Shown: piece after piece, positions 5,725 to 5,770 of the stretch
Layout: each line of letters opens with the position of its first letter
Position numbering within the stretch: the stretch's first letter is position 1
NCBI GenBank assembly: GCA_910583965.1
Contig: CAJUAE010000154.1
Location: forward strand, 1 to 5,770
Source: an uncultured Lachnospiraceae bacterium
GTDB lineage: Bacteria > Bacillota > Clostridia > Lachnospirales > Lachnospiraceae
Reading direction: 5' to 3'
Length of the DNA: 5,770 bases
Notes under the pieces: generated by a model
What the model saw: the letters and a program-made list of their open reading frames with translations, nothing else
Databases searched by the model: none
Told to the model about the DNA's origin: nothing
Translations under genes and position numbers: made by a program

Positions 5725-5770
5725 TAAGACTTATTTTTTCCCAAAATGGATTAATAACTTAAAAATTTTT

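Overview
The window looks like AT-rich chromosomal DNA from a Clostridia-type Firmicute, most likely Lachnospiraceae. This rests on the low GC content, strong AGGAGG-type ribosome binding sites, sigma-A-like promoters with 17-bp spacers, and an ECF sigma / membrane protein / ABC transporter cassette of a style common in gut Clostridia. No phage, transposon, CRISPR, tRNA or rRNA signal is visible. Every gene I can support is on the minus strand, so transcription runs from right (5770) to left (1).

Right to left, the first unit is a four-gene operon: an ECF-family RNA polymerase sigma factor (5543-5019), a six-helix membrane protein with a cytoplasmic N-terminus that is a candidate anti-sigma partner or sensor (5026-4265), an ABC-2-type ATPase (4277-3366) and its permease (3355-2066). 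The first three genes overlap by 8 and 13 bases. The permease ribosome binding site is embedded in the ATPase stop codon, so translation appears tightly coupled throughout. The operon ends at a hairpin terminator at 1991-2040. It is preceded by about 225 bases without a convincing gene. That stretch has a TATAAT box, repeated TGTTAC/GTAACA half-sites and a nested set of inverted repeats that could fold into a structured 5' leader in the sense RNA.

The second unit is a single gene (1940-360) for a type IV half-transporter, a membrane domain fused to an ATPase. It has its own promoter, TTTACA-17-TATGAT, which overlaps the operon terminator: the -35 box lies in the hairpin and the -10 box just past the T-tract.

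The third unit is the roughly 280 bases at the left edge. They hold the best promoter in the window (TTGACA-17-TATGAT), a dyad at the predicted start site, a strong ribosome binding site with a 12-codon ORF, a wobble-tolerant hairpin, and a terminator-like hairpin at the window edge. This could be a leader-peptide or attenuator region for a gene beyond the left edge, or a self-contained small-RNA or small-peptide gene.

The likely theme is an envelope-stress or antimicrobial-responsive regulator controlling an ABC-2 exporter, next to a separately promoted peptide- or drug-type exporter. Substrates cannot be assigned from sequence. The most novel elements are the two candidate structured RNAs flanking the protein genes.
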